16,283 bases of DNA from Microbacterium sp. (GTDB lineage: Bacteria > Actinomycetota > Actinomycetes > Actinomycetales > Microbacteriaceae), in assembly GCA_029267645.1 (NCBI GenBank), contig JAJUIM010000013.1:1-16283 (forward strand). The letters run 5' to 3'. Shown here one piece after another: positions 6,418-13,240 of the stretch (the stretch's first letter is position 1; each line of letters opens with the position of its first letter). A program made the position numbers and the translations under genes. The notes below the pieces were generated by a model. The model was not told the DNA's origin. It searched no databases and worked only from the letters and a program-made list of their open reading frames with translations.

Positions 6418-6816
6418 CTACCGCCTGGCCTTGCGCTGCGGGCGCAGGATGATGCCGAAGAACCAGTTGATGACGGCGAGCAGCATGCCCGCGAGCACGC
6501 CGGGCCAGAACGCGCCGACGTCGAGGCCCCAGTCCCAGAAGCCCATGATCCAGGCCGTGACCATGAGCAGCACGCCGTTCAGCAGCAGCGAGATGAGGCC
6601 GAGGGTCAGCACGAACAGTGGGAACGCGACGATCTTGATGATCGTGCCGATGATCGTGTTGACGAGGCCGAACAGCGCGCCGATCGCGAGCAGCGTGACG
6701 ACGAGCTGCAGGTCGTCGCCGGGCGAGAACGGGGTCACGGTGATCTGCAGGAAGGGGATCAGCGAGATCACCCAGATGGCGAAGCCGTTGACGATCGAGC
6801 GGATGAGGAAGCCCAT
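6418..6816 (-). CDS. Phage holin family 4 / YvlD-like membrane protein
   Basis: A 132-aa protein with four hydrophobic segments (about residues 3-23, 37-55, 60-90 and 102-124). Seen: the family hallmark order, an opening FLIRSIVNGFAIWV, then GALFGLVNTIIGTIIKIVAFPLFVLTLG, then LLLNGVLLMVTAWI, ending WFFGIILRP and a basic tail. Family knowledge: despite the name, PF04020 proteins are common chromosomal membrane proteins, not lysis proteins; Bacillus YvlD is linked to envelope stress. No phage genes are nearby. The ATG at 6816 fits the family start. It has no spaced ribosome binding site, but CACACT lies 6 nt upstream, suggesting a leaderless mRNA. It is convergent with the hydrolase gene (7-bp gap) and divergent from the aminotransferase. 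Confidence 0.85.
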   Translation of the reverse strand: MGFLIRSIVNGFAIWVISLIPFLQITVTPFSPGDDLQLVVTLLAIGALFGLVNTIIGTIIKIVAFPLFVLTLGLISLLLNGVLLMVTAWIMGFWDWGLDVGAFWPGVLAGMLLAVINWFFGIILRPQRKARR

Positions 6817-6822
6817 CCTGCG

Positions 6823-6828
6823 AGTGTG
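6823..6828 (-). promoter_or_regulatory. Candidate -10 of the holin-family gene
   Basis: CACACT on the minus strand, one mismatch from TAnnnT, sits exactly 6 nt before the ATG at 6816. It is kept because the same spacing recurs at four or more starts in the window. No -35 was seen. Confidence 0.35.
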
Positions 6829-6890
6829 GCATCCGGGGCGCGCCGGCGCACGGGCTCTCGGGCGCTGTCCAGCGGATTCCGTGCGCGGCA

Positions 6891-6896
6891 TAGGAT
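6891..6896 (+). promoter_or_regulatory. -10 element of the aminotransferase, leaderless start
   Basis: TAGGAT, then 6 nt, then the GTG at 6903. This predicts transcription beginning on the start codon. No purine-rich ribosome binding site lies at normal spacing unless AGGATC itself is used. The -35 is unclear (CTGTCC about 20 bp upstream). Confidence 0.55.
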
Positions 6897-6902
6897 CGAC
6901 GG

Positions 6903-7964
6903 GTGAGTTCCGAACCCGTTCTTCCCCGCATCCGGCCCGAGATCGCGGCGCTGCCGCCGTACCGCCAGGGCAAGCCGGCGGCGGCCGACGGCTTCAAGCT
7001 GTCGAGCAACGAGAACCCCTTCGAGCCGCTGCCGGGCGTGCTCGAGGCCGTGCGCGGTGCGGCGAACCTCAACCGCTACCCCGACGCGACGGCGGGGCGC
7101 CTGCGCGCCGCGCTCGGCGAGCGGTACGGGGTCGGATCCGATCAGGTCGTGATCGGCGCCGGCAGCGTCTCGCTCCTCGCCGCCTTCCTGCAGGCGGCGG
7201 CCGGGCCCGGCGACGAGGTCGTCTACGCGTGGCGGTCGTTCGAGGCGTATCCGAGCCTCGCGCTCGTCGCGGGCGCGACGAGCATCGAGGTGCCGAACCT
7301 CGCAGACGGGCGCCACGACCTTGACGCGATGGCCGCGGCGATCACCGAGCGCACGCGCTGCGTGCTCGTGTGCACGCCCAACAACCCCACGGGCCCCATC
7401 GTCACGCGCGAGGAGTTCCACGCCTTCCTCGCGAAGGTGCCGGCCGACGTGCTCGTGCTGCTCGACGAGGCCTACGCCGAGTTCGTGACCGACGCCTCGG
7501 CCGTCGACGGCCTCGCCTCGCGCGTCTTCGACGAGCACCCCAACGTCGTCGTGCTGCGCACCTTCTCGAAGGCCTACGGCCTCGCGGCCCTCCGCGTCGG
7601 CTACGCGATCGGCAACGCGCGCGTGCTCGACGCGGCGCGCGCGACGCAGATCCCCCTGTCGGTCACGGCGCAGGCCGAGGAGGCCGCGCTCGCGAGCCTC
7701 GCGCGCGCGGACGAGATCCAGGCGCGCGTCGCCGACCTCGTCGAGCGCCGCGAGCGCCTGCGCGCCCTGCTCCTCGCGGCGGGCTGGGACGTGCCGGTCT
7801 CGCAGGCGAACTTCCTGTGGATCCCGACGACCGACGCGACCGTCGCGCGCACCTTCGAGGAGGCGGGCCTCATCGTGCGCCCGTTCCCCGACGGCGTGCG
7901 CATCTCGGTCGGCGAGGAGGAGTCGCTGCCGCGCATCGCGGAGGTCGCGCGCCGGGCGCGCTGA
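6903..7964 (+). CDS. hisC: Histidinol-phosphate / aromatic aminotransferase (HisC-Pat family)
   Basis: A 353-aa PLP enzyme, fold-type I, class II aminotransferase, cytosolic. Seen: KLSSNENPF (32-40), NRYPD (57-61), CTPNNPTGP (157-165) with Asn161, LLDEAYAEF (186-194) with Asp188 and Tyr191, and [18 protein letters not shown] (220-237) with PLP-binding Lys223 and phosphate-contacting Arg231. The C-terminal Arg region ([11 protein letters not shown]) is intact. Known chemistry: histidinol phosphate and 2-oxoglutarate exchange with imidazole-acetol phosphate and glutamate, while close actinobacterial relatives (Pat) transaminate aromatic 2-oxoacids. No other his gene is in view, so an aromatic aminotransferase role is a real alternative that sequence alone does not settle. 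The GTG start is set by the TAGGAT-N6 leaderless promoter. It is convergent with the acyl-CoA synthetase gene (10-bp gap). Confidence 0.9.
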   Translation: MSSEPVLPRIRPEIAALPPYRQGKPAAADGFKLSSNENPFEPLPGVLEAVRGAANLNRYPDATAGRLRAALGERYGVGSDQVVIGAGSVSLLAAFLQAAAGPGDEVVYAWRSFEAYPSLALVAGATSIEVPNLADGRHDLDAMAAAITERTRCVLVCTPNNPTGPIVTREEFHAFLAKVPADVLVLLDEAYAEFVTDASAVDGLASRVFDEHPNVVVLRTFSKAYGLAALRVGYAIGNARVLDAARATQIPLSVTAQAEEAALASLARADEIQARVADLVERRERLRALLLAAGWDVPVSQANFLWIPTTDATVARTFEEAGLIVRPFPDGVRISVGEEESLPRIAEVARRAR

Positions 7965-7974
7965 CTCGCTCGCG

Positions 7975-9675
7975 CTACCGGGCCTTCTTGAGGTTCGGGA
8001 AGTGCTCCTCGCGGAACTCGCCCGCGAGGTCCGCCGACGGGTCGTTCTCGCGCGCCCGCAGCTCGACGCGGCGGATCTTGCCCGAGATCGTCTTCGGCAG
8101 CTCGTGGAACTCGAGACGGCGCACGCGCAGGTAGGGCGCGAGGTTGCGGCGGGCGTGCAGCAGGATGTCCTCCGCGACCTCGGCCGACTCCTCGTAGCCG
8201 GGCGCGAGCGCGACGTAGGCCTTCGGCACCGCGAGGCGCAGCGGATCCGGCGCGGGCACGACCGCCGCCTCCGACACGGCCGGGTGCTCGATCAGCACCG
8301 ACTCGAGCTCGAACGGGCTGATCTTGTAGTCGCTCGCCTTGAACACGTCGTCCGTGCGGCCGACGTAGGTGATGTAGCCCTCGTCGTCGCGCGCCGCGAT
8401 GTCGCCCGTGCGGTAGAAGCCGCCGCGCGTGGCCGTCGCCGTGCGCTCGGGGTCGCCCCAGTAGCAGGTCATGAGCGGCAGCGTGTTCTGCGACAGGTCG
8501 AGGCACAGCTCACCCTCGCCCGCCCCCTCGACGACGTCGCCCGACACGGGGTCGACGAGCACGACGGGGTAGCCCGGCAGCGGGCGGCCCATGGATCCGG
8601 GGCGGATGCGCGAGCCTGTCGTGTTGCCGATCTGCGCCGTCGTCTCGGTCTGGCCGTAGCCGTCGCGGATCGTCAGGCCCCAGGCCCGCTCGACGTACGA
8701 GATGACCTCGGGGTTGAGCGGCTCGCCGGCCGACAGCAGCTCGCGCAGCCCCGGGGGACGCTCGCCGAGGTCGGCGTGGATGAGCATGCGCCACACGGTG
8801 GGCGGGCCGCAGAAGGTGTTGACGTCGCGGTGGCGCAGCTCGGCGAGCAGCTTCTCGGCGTCGAAGCGCGCGTAGTTGTAGACGAAGATCGTCGCGCCCG
8901 CGATCCACGGCGCGAAGAAGCTGCTCCAGGCGTGCTTGCCCCAGCCGGGGGAGGAGATGTTGAGGTGCACGTCGCCGGGGCGCACGCCGATCCAGAACAT
9001 GGTCGACAGGTGGCCGACGGGGTACGACACCTGCGAGTGCTCGACGAGCTTGGGCTGCGACGTCGTGCCCGACGTGAAGTACCGCAGCAGCGGATCCGTC
9101 GCCGCCGTGCCGGGGTGCGGCACGGGCGCCCACTCGCGCGCGTCGGCGTCGTGCAGGTCGTGCCAGCCGGCGGCGTCGCCGACCGCGACGCGGATCCAGT
9201 CGCCCGGCACGTGTGCGAACTTCTCCGTGTCCGACGCGTTCGCGATGACCGCGCGCACCTCGCCCCGCGTGACGCGGTCGGCGAGGTCGTGGGATCCGAT
9301 CGCCGTCGTCGTGGGCAGGATCACGGCGCCCAGCTTCATGATCGCGAGCATCGACGTCCACATCTCGAGCTGGTTGCCGAGCATGAGCATGACGGGATCG
9401 CCGCGGCGCACGCCCTGCTCCGCGAGCCACGCCGCGACGAGGTCCGAGTGGCGCGACAGCTCGGCGAACGATCGCGTGAGCGAGGAGCCGTCCTCCTCGA
9501 GGATGATGAGGGCGTCCTCGTCGTTGCCTGCGGCGAGCTCGTCGAACCAGTCGACGGCCCAGTTGAAGTGCTCGCCCACGTCGGGCCAGGAGAACTCGGC
9601 GGCGGCCCGCTCGTGGTTGTCGGCGAGGGACAGCAGCTGGTCGCGCGCGGCGCGGTAGATCTCGGTGGCGCTCAT
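7975..9675 (-). CDS. Medium-chain acyl-CoA synthetase (AMP-forming, MACS/Acs-like)
   Basis: A 566-aa ANL-superfamily adenylating enzyme that activates a carboxylic acid to acyl-AMP and then acyl-CoA. Seen: an N-terminal FNWAVDWFDELA of the MACS/acetate-CoA ligase type, P-loop TSGTTSQPK (201-209), SSPGWGKHAWSSFFAPWIAG (241-260), GYGQTETT (339-346), YRTGDIA with Asp425, hinge GRTDDVFKASDYKISPFELE (439-458), and catalytic Lys533 in PKTISGKIRR. All core motifs are intact. The substrate is not readable from sequence; short or branched short-chain acids are suggested only by the divergent branched-chain dehydrogenase operon. Regulation: TACGCT stands exactly 6 nt before the ATG (leaderless), overlapping one arm of an inverted repeat. 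Family certainty is high, substrate certainty low. Confidence 0.92.
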   Translation of the reverse strand: MSATEIYRAARDQLLSLADNHERAAAEFSWPDVGEHFNWAVDWFDELAAGNDEDALIILEEDGSSLTRSFAELSRHSDLVAAWLAEQGVRRGDPVMLMLGNQLEMWTSMLAIMKLGAVILPTTTAIGSHDLADRVTRGEVRAVIANASDTEKFAHVPGDWIRVAVGDAAGWHDLHDADAREWAPVPHPGTAATDPLLRYFTSGTTSQPKLVEHSQVSYPVGHLSTMFWIGVRPGDVHLNISSPGWGKHAWSSFFAPWIAGATIFVYNYARFDAEKLLAELRHRDVNTFCGPPTVWRMLIHADLGERPPGLRELLSAGEPLNPEVISYVERAWGLTIRDGYGQTETTAQIGNTTGSRIRPGSMGRPLPGYPVVLVDPVSGDVVEGAGEGELCLDLSQNTLPLMTCYWGDPERTATATRGGFYRTGDIAARDDEGYITYVGRTDDVFKASDYKISPFELESVLIEHPAVSEAAVVPAPDPLRLAVPKAYVALAPGYEESAEVAEDILLHARRNLAPYLRVRRLEFHELPKTISGKIRRVELRARENDPSADLAGEFREEHFPNLKKAR

Positions 9676-9681
9676 GCTGGG

Positions 9682-9687
9682 AGCGTA
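9682..9687 (-). promoter_or_regulatory. -10 element of the acyl-CoA synthetase, leaderless start
   Basis: Minus-strand TACGCT (TAnnnT), followed by CCCAGC and then the ATG at 9675. It overlaps the left arm of the inverted repeat 9684-9718. No good -35 was seen at 16-18 bp. Confidence 0.55.
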
Positions 9688-9718
9688 TCCGGCCCAGGTA
9701 TGGCCGCGCGCGGATACG
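9684..9718. promoter_or_regulatory. Candidate operator: 8-bp inverted repeat between acs-like gene and bkdA
   Basis: CGTATCCG (9684-9691) and CGGATACG (9711-9718) are exact reverse complements separated by 19 bp, with arm centres 27 bp apart. The left arm overlaps the synthetase -10, so a protein bound there would block that promoter. The right arm lies 86 bp upstream of the bkdA start. The regulator is not identifiable. The alternative is coincidental similarity of two promoter-like GGATACG sequences. Confidence 0.45.
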
Positions 9719-9770
9719 TCTGTCGGGATCCACAGAGGAATGGGCGATCCGTTGTCCCTCGTGTTGCACC

Positions 9771-9790
9771 GCCCCCGCGCGAAAGGGGGC
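9771..9790. repeat. GC inverted repeat just upstream of the bkdA -10
   Basis: GCCCCC (9771-9776) and GGGGGC (9785-9790) can pair around an 8-nt loop and end 1 bp before the bkdA -10. Its location between the -35 and -10 regions suits an operator, but short GC palindromes are common at this base composition. Confidence 0.3.
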
Positions 9791-9791
9791 C

Positions 9792-9797
9792 TAGCGT
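9792..9797 (+). promoter_or_regulatory. bkdA -10 element, leaderless start
   Basis: TAGCGT (TAnnnT), then GGAACA, then the GTG at 9804. TTGCAC at 9764-9769 is the nearest -35-like hexamer, but its 22-bp spacing is too long for a normal promoter, so an activator or a degenerate -35 would be needed. Confidence 0.55.
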
Positions 9798-9803
9798 GGA
9801 ACA

Positions 9804-10931
9804 GTGACTTCGGCAGAGACCCCCCTTGTGCGCTTCCTCGAGCCAGACGGCTCGTACGCGCCCACGCCCGAGGCTGAGCCGCTGCGCGAGATCGTGGAGG
9901 GCGCAGACGACGCCCTGCTCCGACAGATGTACCGCGACATGGCGGTCATCCGCGCCTTCGACCAGCAGGCCACGCGCCTGCAGCGTCAGGGGCAGCTCGC
10001 GCTGTGGCCGCCGTCGCTCGGCCAGGAGGCCGCGCAGGTCGGATCCGCCCGCGCCGCGCGCCCCCAGGACACGATCTTCCCGTCGTACCGCGAGCACGTC
10101 GTCGCGAAGATCCGCGGGGTGGACCCGGTGAACATTCTCGCGCTCATGCGCGGCACGACGCACGGCGGGTGGGATCCGACGGATCCCGCCAACGGCAACA
10201 CGCGCCTGTACACGCTCGTGCTCGGCACGCAGACGCTGCACGCGACGGGCTTCGCGATGGGCCTCGGCTTCGACGGGCGCGCGGGCACGGGCGACGTCGA
10301 GCGCGACGAGGCGGTCGTCGTCTACTACGGCGACGGCGCCGCGAGCGAGGGCGACGTGCACGAGGCCATGGTCTTCGCCGCCTCGTACAACACGCCGCAG
10401 CTCTTTTTCCTGCAGAACAACCAGTGGGCGATCTCGGTGCCCGTTGCGACGCAGTCGCGCGGCCCGCTCGCAGACCGCTCGGCGGGCTACGGGATCCCGT
10501 CCCTCCGCATCGACGGCAACGACGTGCTCGCGTCGTATGCCGCGTCGCGCATGTATCTCGACGAGGCGCGCACGGGCGGCGGCCCGCGCGCGATCGAGGC
10601 CGTGACCTACCGCATGGGCGCGCACACGACGAGCGACGACCCGACGAAGTACCGCGGGCGCGACGAGGAGGAGTCGTGGGCTCGCCGCGATCCGATCGCC
10701 CGCATGCGGGCGTTCCTCGCCTCGCGCGGCGCCGACGCGGCCTTCTTCGCCGACGTCGACGCGGAGGGCGAGGCGCTCGCCGCCGACGCGCGCCAGCGCG
10801 TGGTCTCGCTGCCCGAGCCGGATCCCGACAGCATGTTCGCGCACGTGTACTCCGAGCCGCACGCGCTCATGGAGCGGCAGGCGGCCTGGCTCGCCGAGTA
10901 CGAGGCGTCGTTCGAGGGAGGTGCGGCATGA
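9804..10931 (+). CDS. bkdA: Branched-chain 2-oxoacid dehydrogenase E1 component, alpha subunit
   Basis: A 375-aa thiamine-diphosphate enzyme subunit that, with E1beta, decarboxylates a 2-oxoacid and transfers the acyl group to lipoyl-E2. Seen: TPP/Mg motif GDG (176-178) to NN (205-206) within [16 protein letters not shown] and [13 protein letters not shown], the phosphorylation-loop-like [16 protein letters not shown] (269-284) with His274, and [15 protein letters not shown] near 41-55. Substrate call: two-subunit E1 plus E2 in actinobacteria, where pyruvate dehydrogenase usually uses a single-chain AceE E1, points to branched-chain oxoacids. Annotation pipelines often name it pdhA. The GTG start is set by the TAGCGT-N6 leaderless promoter. 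Its stop overlaps the E1beta start by 4 nt. Confidence 0.9.
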   Translation: MTSAETPLVRFLEPDGSYAPTPEAEPLREIVEGADDALLRQMYRDMAVIRAFDQQATRLQRQGQLALWPPSLGQEAAQVGSARAARPQDTIFPSYREHVVAKIRGVDPVNILALMRGTTHGGWDPTDPANGNTRLYTLVLGTQTLHATGFAMGLGFDGRAGTGDVERDEAVVVYYGDGAASEGDVHEAMVFAASYNTPQLFFLQNNQWAISVPVATQSRGPLADRSAGYGIPSLRIDGNDVLASYAASRMYLDEARTGGGPRAIEAVTYRMGAHTTSDDPTKYRGRDEEESWARRDPIARMRAFLASRGADAAFFADVDAEGEALAADARQRVVSLPEPDPDSMFAHVYSEPHALMERQAAWLAEYEASFEGGAA

Positions 10932-11908
10932 CGCTCGAGACGATGCCGTTCGCGCGGGCCATGAACGCCGGCCTGCGGCGCGCGATGGAGGAGGACCCGC
11001 GGGTGCTCCTCATGGGCGAGGACATCGGCAAGCTCGGCGGCGTGTTCCGCGTGACCGAGCATCTGCAGCGCGACTTCGGCGAGAAGCGGGTGCTCGACAC
11101 GCCCCTCGCCGAGTCGGGAATCGTCGGCGCCGCGATCGGCCTCGCCATGACGGGCTTCCGGCCCGTCATCGAGATCCAGTTCGACGGCTTCGTCTTCCCC
11201 GCCTTCGACCAGATCACGACGCAGCTCGCGAAGCTCACGAACCGCCACGAGGGCGCGATCACGATGCCCGTGGTGATCCGCATCCCGTACGGCGGGCACA
11301 TCGGCGCCGTCGAACACCACCAGGAGAGCCCCGAGGCGTACTTCGCGCACACGGCGGGCCTGCGCGTCGTGAGCCCCTCGACGCCGAACGACGCGTACTG
11401 GATGATCCAGGACGCGATCCGCTCGAACGACCCCGTGATCTTCATGGAGCCCAAAAGCCGGTACTGGCAGAAGGGCGAGGTCGACACCGACAACCGCCCG
11501 GCGCCGCTGCACGCGTCGCGCCTCGTTCGCCCCGGCACCGACGTGACCCTCGTCGGCCACGGCGCCATGGTGTCGGTGCTGCTGCAGGCCGCGGCGATCG
11601 CCGAGGGCGAGGGCACGAGCTGCGCCGTCGTCGACGTGCGCTCGCTCTCGCCCGTCGACTACGACCCCATCGTCGAGTCGGTGCGCCAGACGGGCCGCAT
11701 GGTCTGGGCGCAGGAGGCGCCGGGCGTCGCGAGCATCGGCGGCGACATCGCCGCGACCGTGACCGAGCGCGCCTTCTACTCGCTCGAGGCGCCCGTCATG
11801 CGCGTCTCGGGCTACGACGTGCCGTTCCCGCCCGCCAAGCTCGAGGGCACCTACCTTCCCGACGCGGACCGCGTGCTCGACGCCGTCGACCGCGCGCTCG
11901 CCTACTGA
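10928..11908 (+). CDS. bkdB: Branched-chain 2-oxoacid dehydrogenase E1 component, beta subunit
   Basis: A 326-aa transketolase-like subunit that completes the TPP site with the alpha subunit. Seen: [20 protein letters not shown] (27-46), [20 protein letters not shown] (57-76) with conserved Glu62, which should contact the TPP aminopyrimidine, [15 protein letters not shown] (82-96), [20 protein letters not shown] (120-139) with active-site His130/131, and the C-terminal transketolase half ending in [18 protein letters not shown]. The ATG is preceded by a strong GGGAGGT about 5 nt upstream and overlaps the alpha stop (ATGA), giving coupled 1:1 synthesis for an alpha2beta2 enzyme. No truncation or missing motif was seen. 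As for the alpha subunit, pyruvate specificity is the alternative. Confidence 0.93.
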   Translation: MTLETMPFARAMNAGLRRAMEEDPRVLLMGEDIGKLGGVFRVTEHLQRDFGEKRVLDTPLAESGIVGAAIGLAMTGFRPVIEIQFDGFVFPAFDQITTQLAKLTNRHEGAITMPVVIRIPYGGHIGAVEHHQESPEAYFAHTAGLRVVSPSTPNDAYWMIQDAIRSNDPVIFMEPKSRYWQKGEVDTDNRPAPLHASRLVRPGTDVTLVGHGAMVSVLLQAAAIAEGEGTSCAVVDVRSLSPVDYDPIVESVRQTGRMVWAQEAPGVASIGGDIAATVTERAFYSLEAPVMRVSGYDVPFPPAKLEGTYLPDADRVLDAVDRALAY

Positions 11909-11925
11909 ATCACGGAGGATCCGCC

Positions 11926-13236
11926 ATGGAGACGTTCCACCTGCCCGACGTCGGCGAGGGCCTCACGGAGGCCGAGCTCGTCGAGTGGCGCGTGAAGCCC
12001 GGCGACGCGATCGCGATCGACGACCCCATCGCCGACATCGAGACGGCCAAGAGCGTCGTCGAGCTGCCCTCGCCCTTCTCGGGCACGGTCGGCGAGTTGC
12101 TCGTGCAGGCGGGCGACACGGTCGACGTGGGCGCGCCGATCCTCACGGTCGAGCCCGAGGGCGCGACCGCGGCGGCCGGATCCTCGTCCGAGGGCGGCGC
12201 GACGCCCGAGCCCCCGGCCGACACGAGCGACTCCGCCGTGCTCGTCGGCTACGGCAACGGCGCCGAGGCGCAGACGCGCCGGCGCCCCAAGGCGCAGCAC
12301 GAGACGGTCGTGACGAGCTCGGTCGGCGTCATCGCGAAGCCCCCCGTGCGCAAGCTCGCGCGCGACCTCGACGTGACGCTCGCAGACGTCACGGGCAGCG
12401 GCCCCGCGGGCGAGGTCACGCGCGACGACGTCCTGAAGCACGCCGAGCAGGCGTCGGTGTTCCGCAACCTCTCCACGCCCGCGTGGCCGTCGGAGCGCGA
12501 GCGCACGATCCCGGCGCGACCCGCGACGACGGATCCGCGCTACGAGGCCGTGCCCGTCAAGGGCGTGCGCAAGGCGACCGCGAACGCGATGGTCGGATCC
12601 GCGTACACGGCGCCGCACGTGTCGGTGTGGACCGACGTCGACGCGACCCGCACGATGGAGTTCGTCGCGCGGCTGAAGAAGCAGCCGCAGTTCGCCGACA
12701 TCAAGATCTCGCCGCTGCTCGTCTACGCGCGCGCCGTGCTCTGGGCCGTGCAGCGCACGCCCGAGATCAACTCGTCGTGGATCGAGACCGAGGGCGGCGC
12801 CGAGATCCAAGTGCGCAACTACGTGAACCTGGGCATCGCGGCCGCGACGCCGCGCGGCCTGCTCGTGCCGAACATCAAGGACGCGCAGGACCTGTCGATC
12901 CGCGAGCTCGCGAGCGCGCTGCAGAACCTCACGCTCACCGCGCGCGACGGGCGCACGCAGCCGGCGGATCTCGCGGGCGGCACGATCACGATCACGAACA
13001 TCGGCGTGTTCGGCATGGACGCGGGCACCCCGATCCTCAACCCGGGCGAGGCGGGCATCGTCGCGATGGGCGCGATCCGTCAGAAGCCATGGGTCGTCGA
13101 CGGCGAGGTGCGCCCCGCGTGGGTCACGACGGTGTCGGGGTCGTTCGATCACCGCATCGTCGACGGCGACAAGATCAGCCGCTTCGTCGCCGACGTCGCG
13201 TCGGTGCTCGAGGAGCCCGCGCTGCTGCTCGACTGA
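11926..13236 (+). CDS. bkdC: Dihydrolipoamide acyltransferase E2 of the 2-oxoacid dehydrogenase
   Basis: A 436-aa core subunit that moves the acyl group from E1 to CoA. Seen, in order: a single lipoyl domain (1-77) with lipoylated Lys42 in [14 protein letters not shown]; an Ala/Pro/Ser linker (about 78-140); a peripheral-subunit-binding domain (about 145-180; [31 protein letters not shown]); a second linker; and the catalytic acyltransferase domain (about 205-436) with [11 protein letters not shown] near the end (His409, Asp413). A GGAGGA-type ribosome binding site, partly made of a GGATCC palindrome, lies 5-8 nt before the ATG, and the gap from E1beta is 17 nt, so the three genes form one operon. 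No lipoamide dehydrogenase (E3) follows; it must be encoded elsewhere. The stop lies 4 bp from the convergent helicase stop. Confidence 0.94.
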   Translation: METFHLPDVGEGLTEAELVEWRVKPGDAIAIDDPIADIETAKSVVELPSPFSGTVGELLVQAGDTVDVGAPILTVEPEGATAAAGSSSEGGATPEPPADTSDSAVLVGYGNGAEAQTRRRPKAQHETVVTSSVGVIAKPPVRKLARDLDVTLADVTGSGPAGEVTRDDVLKHAEQASVFRNLSTPAWPSERERTIPARPATTDPRYEAVPVKGVRKATANAMVGSAYTAPHVSVWTDVDATRTMEFVARLKKQPQFADIKISPLLVYARAVLWAVQRTPEINSSWIETEGGAEIQVRNYVNLGIAAATPRGLLVPNIKDAQDLSIRELASALQNLTLTARDGRTQPADLAGGTITITNIGVFGMDAGTPILNPGEAGIVAMGAIRQKPWVVDGEVRPAWVTTVSGSFDHRIVDGDKISRFVADVASVLEEPALLLD

Positions 13237-13240
13237 CGGA

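Noticed and set aside
6418..6816. Prophage remnant suggested by the holin family name
   Set aside because: PF04020 proteins are ordinary chromosomal membrane proteins, and no other phage gene is nearby.
6840..6849. GCGCCGGCGC palindrome in the holin/aminotransferase gap
   Set aside because: Pure GC 10-mer palindromes are expected by chance at this composition, and it does not overlap either -10.
8002..9807. 601-aa open frame opposite the acyl-CoA synthetase
   Set aside because: Low-complexity Arg/Ala/Val/Gly composition; the opposite strand encodes a complete enzyme with all motifs.
11902..13152. 416-aa open frame opposite the E2 gene
   Set aside because: Shadow of bkdC, His/Arg/Asp-rich, with no promoter or ribosome binding site.
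9804..13236. Pyruvate dehydrogenase as primary assignment
   Set aside because: Actinobacteria normally use single-chain AceE for pyruvate, so an E1alpha/E1beta/E2 set without E3 fits branched-chain oxoacids better. Pyruvate is kept as the alternative.
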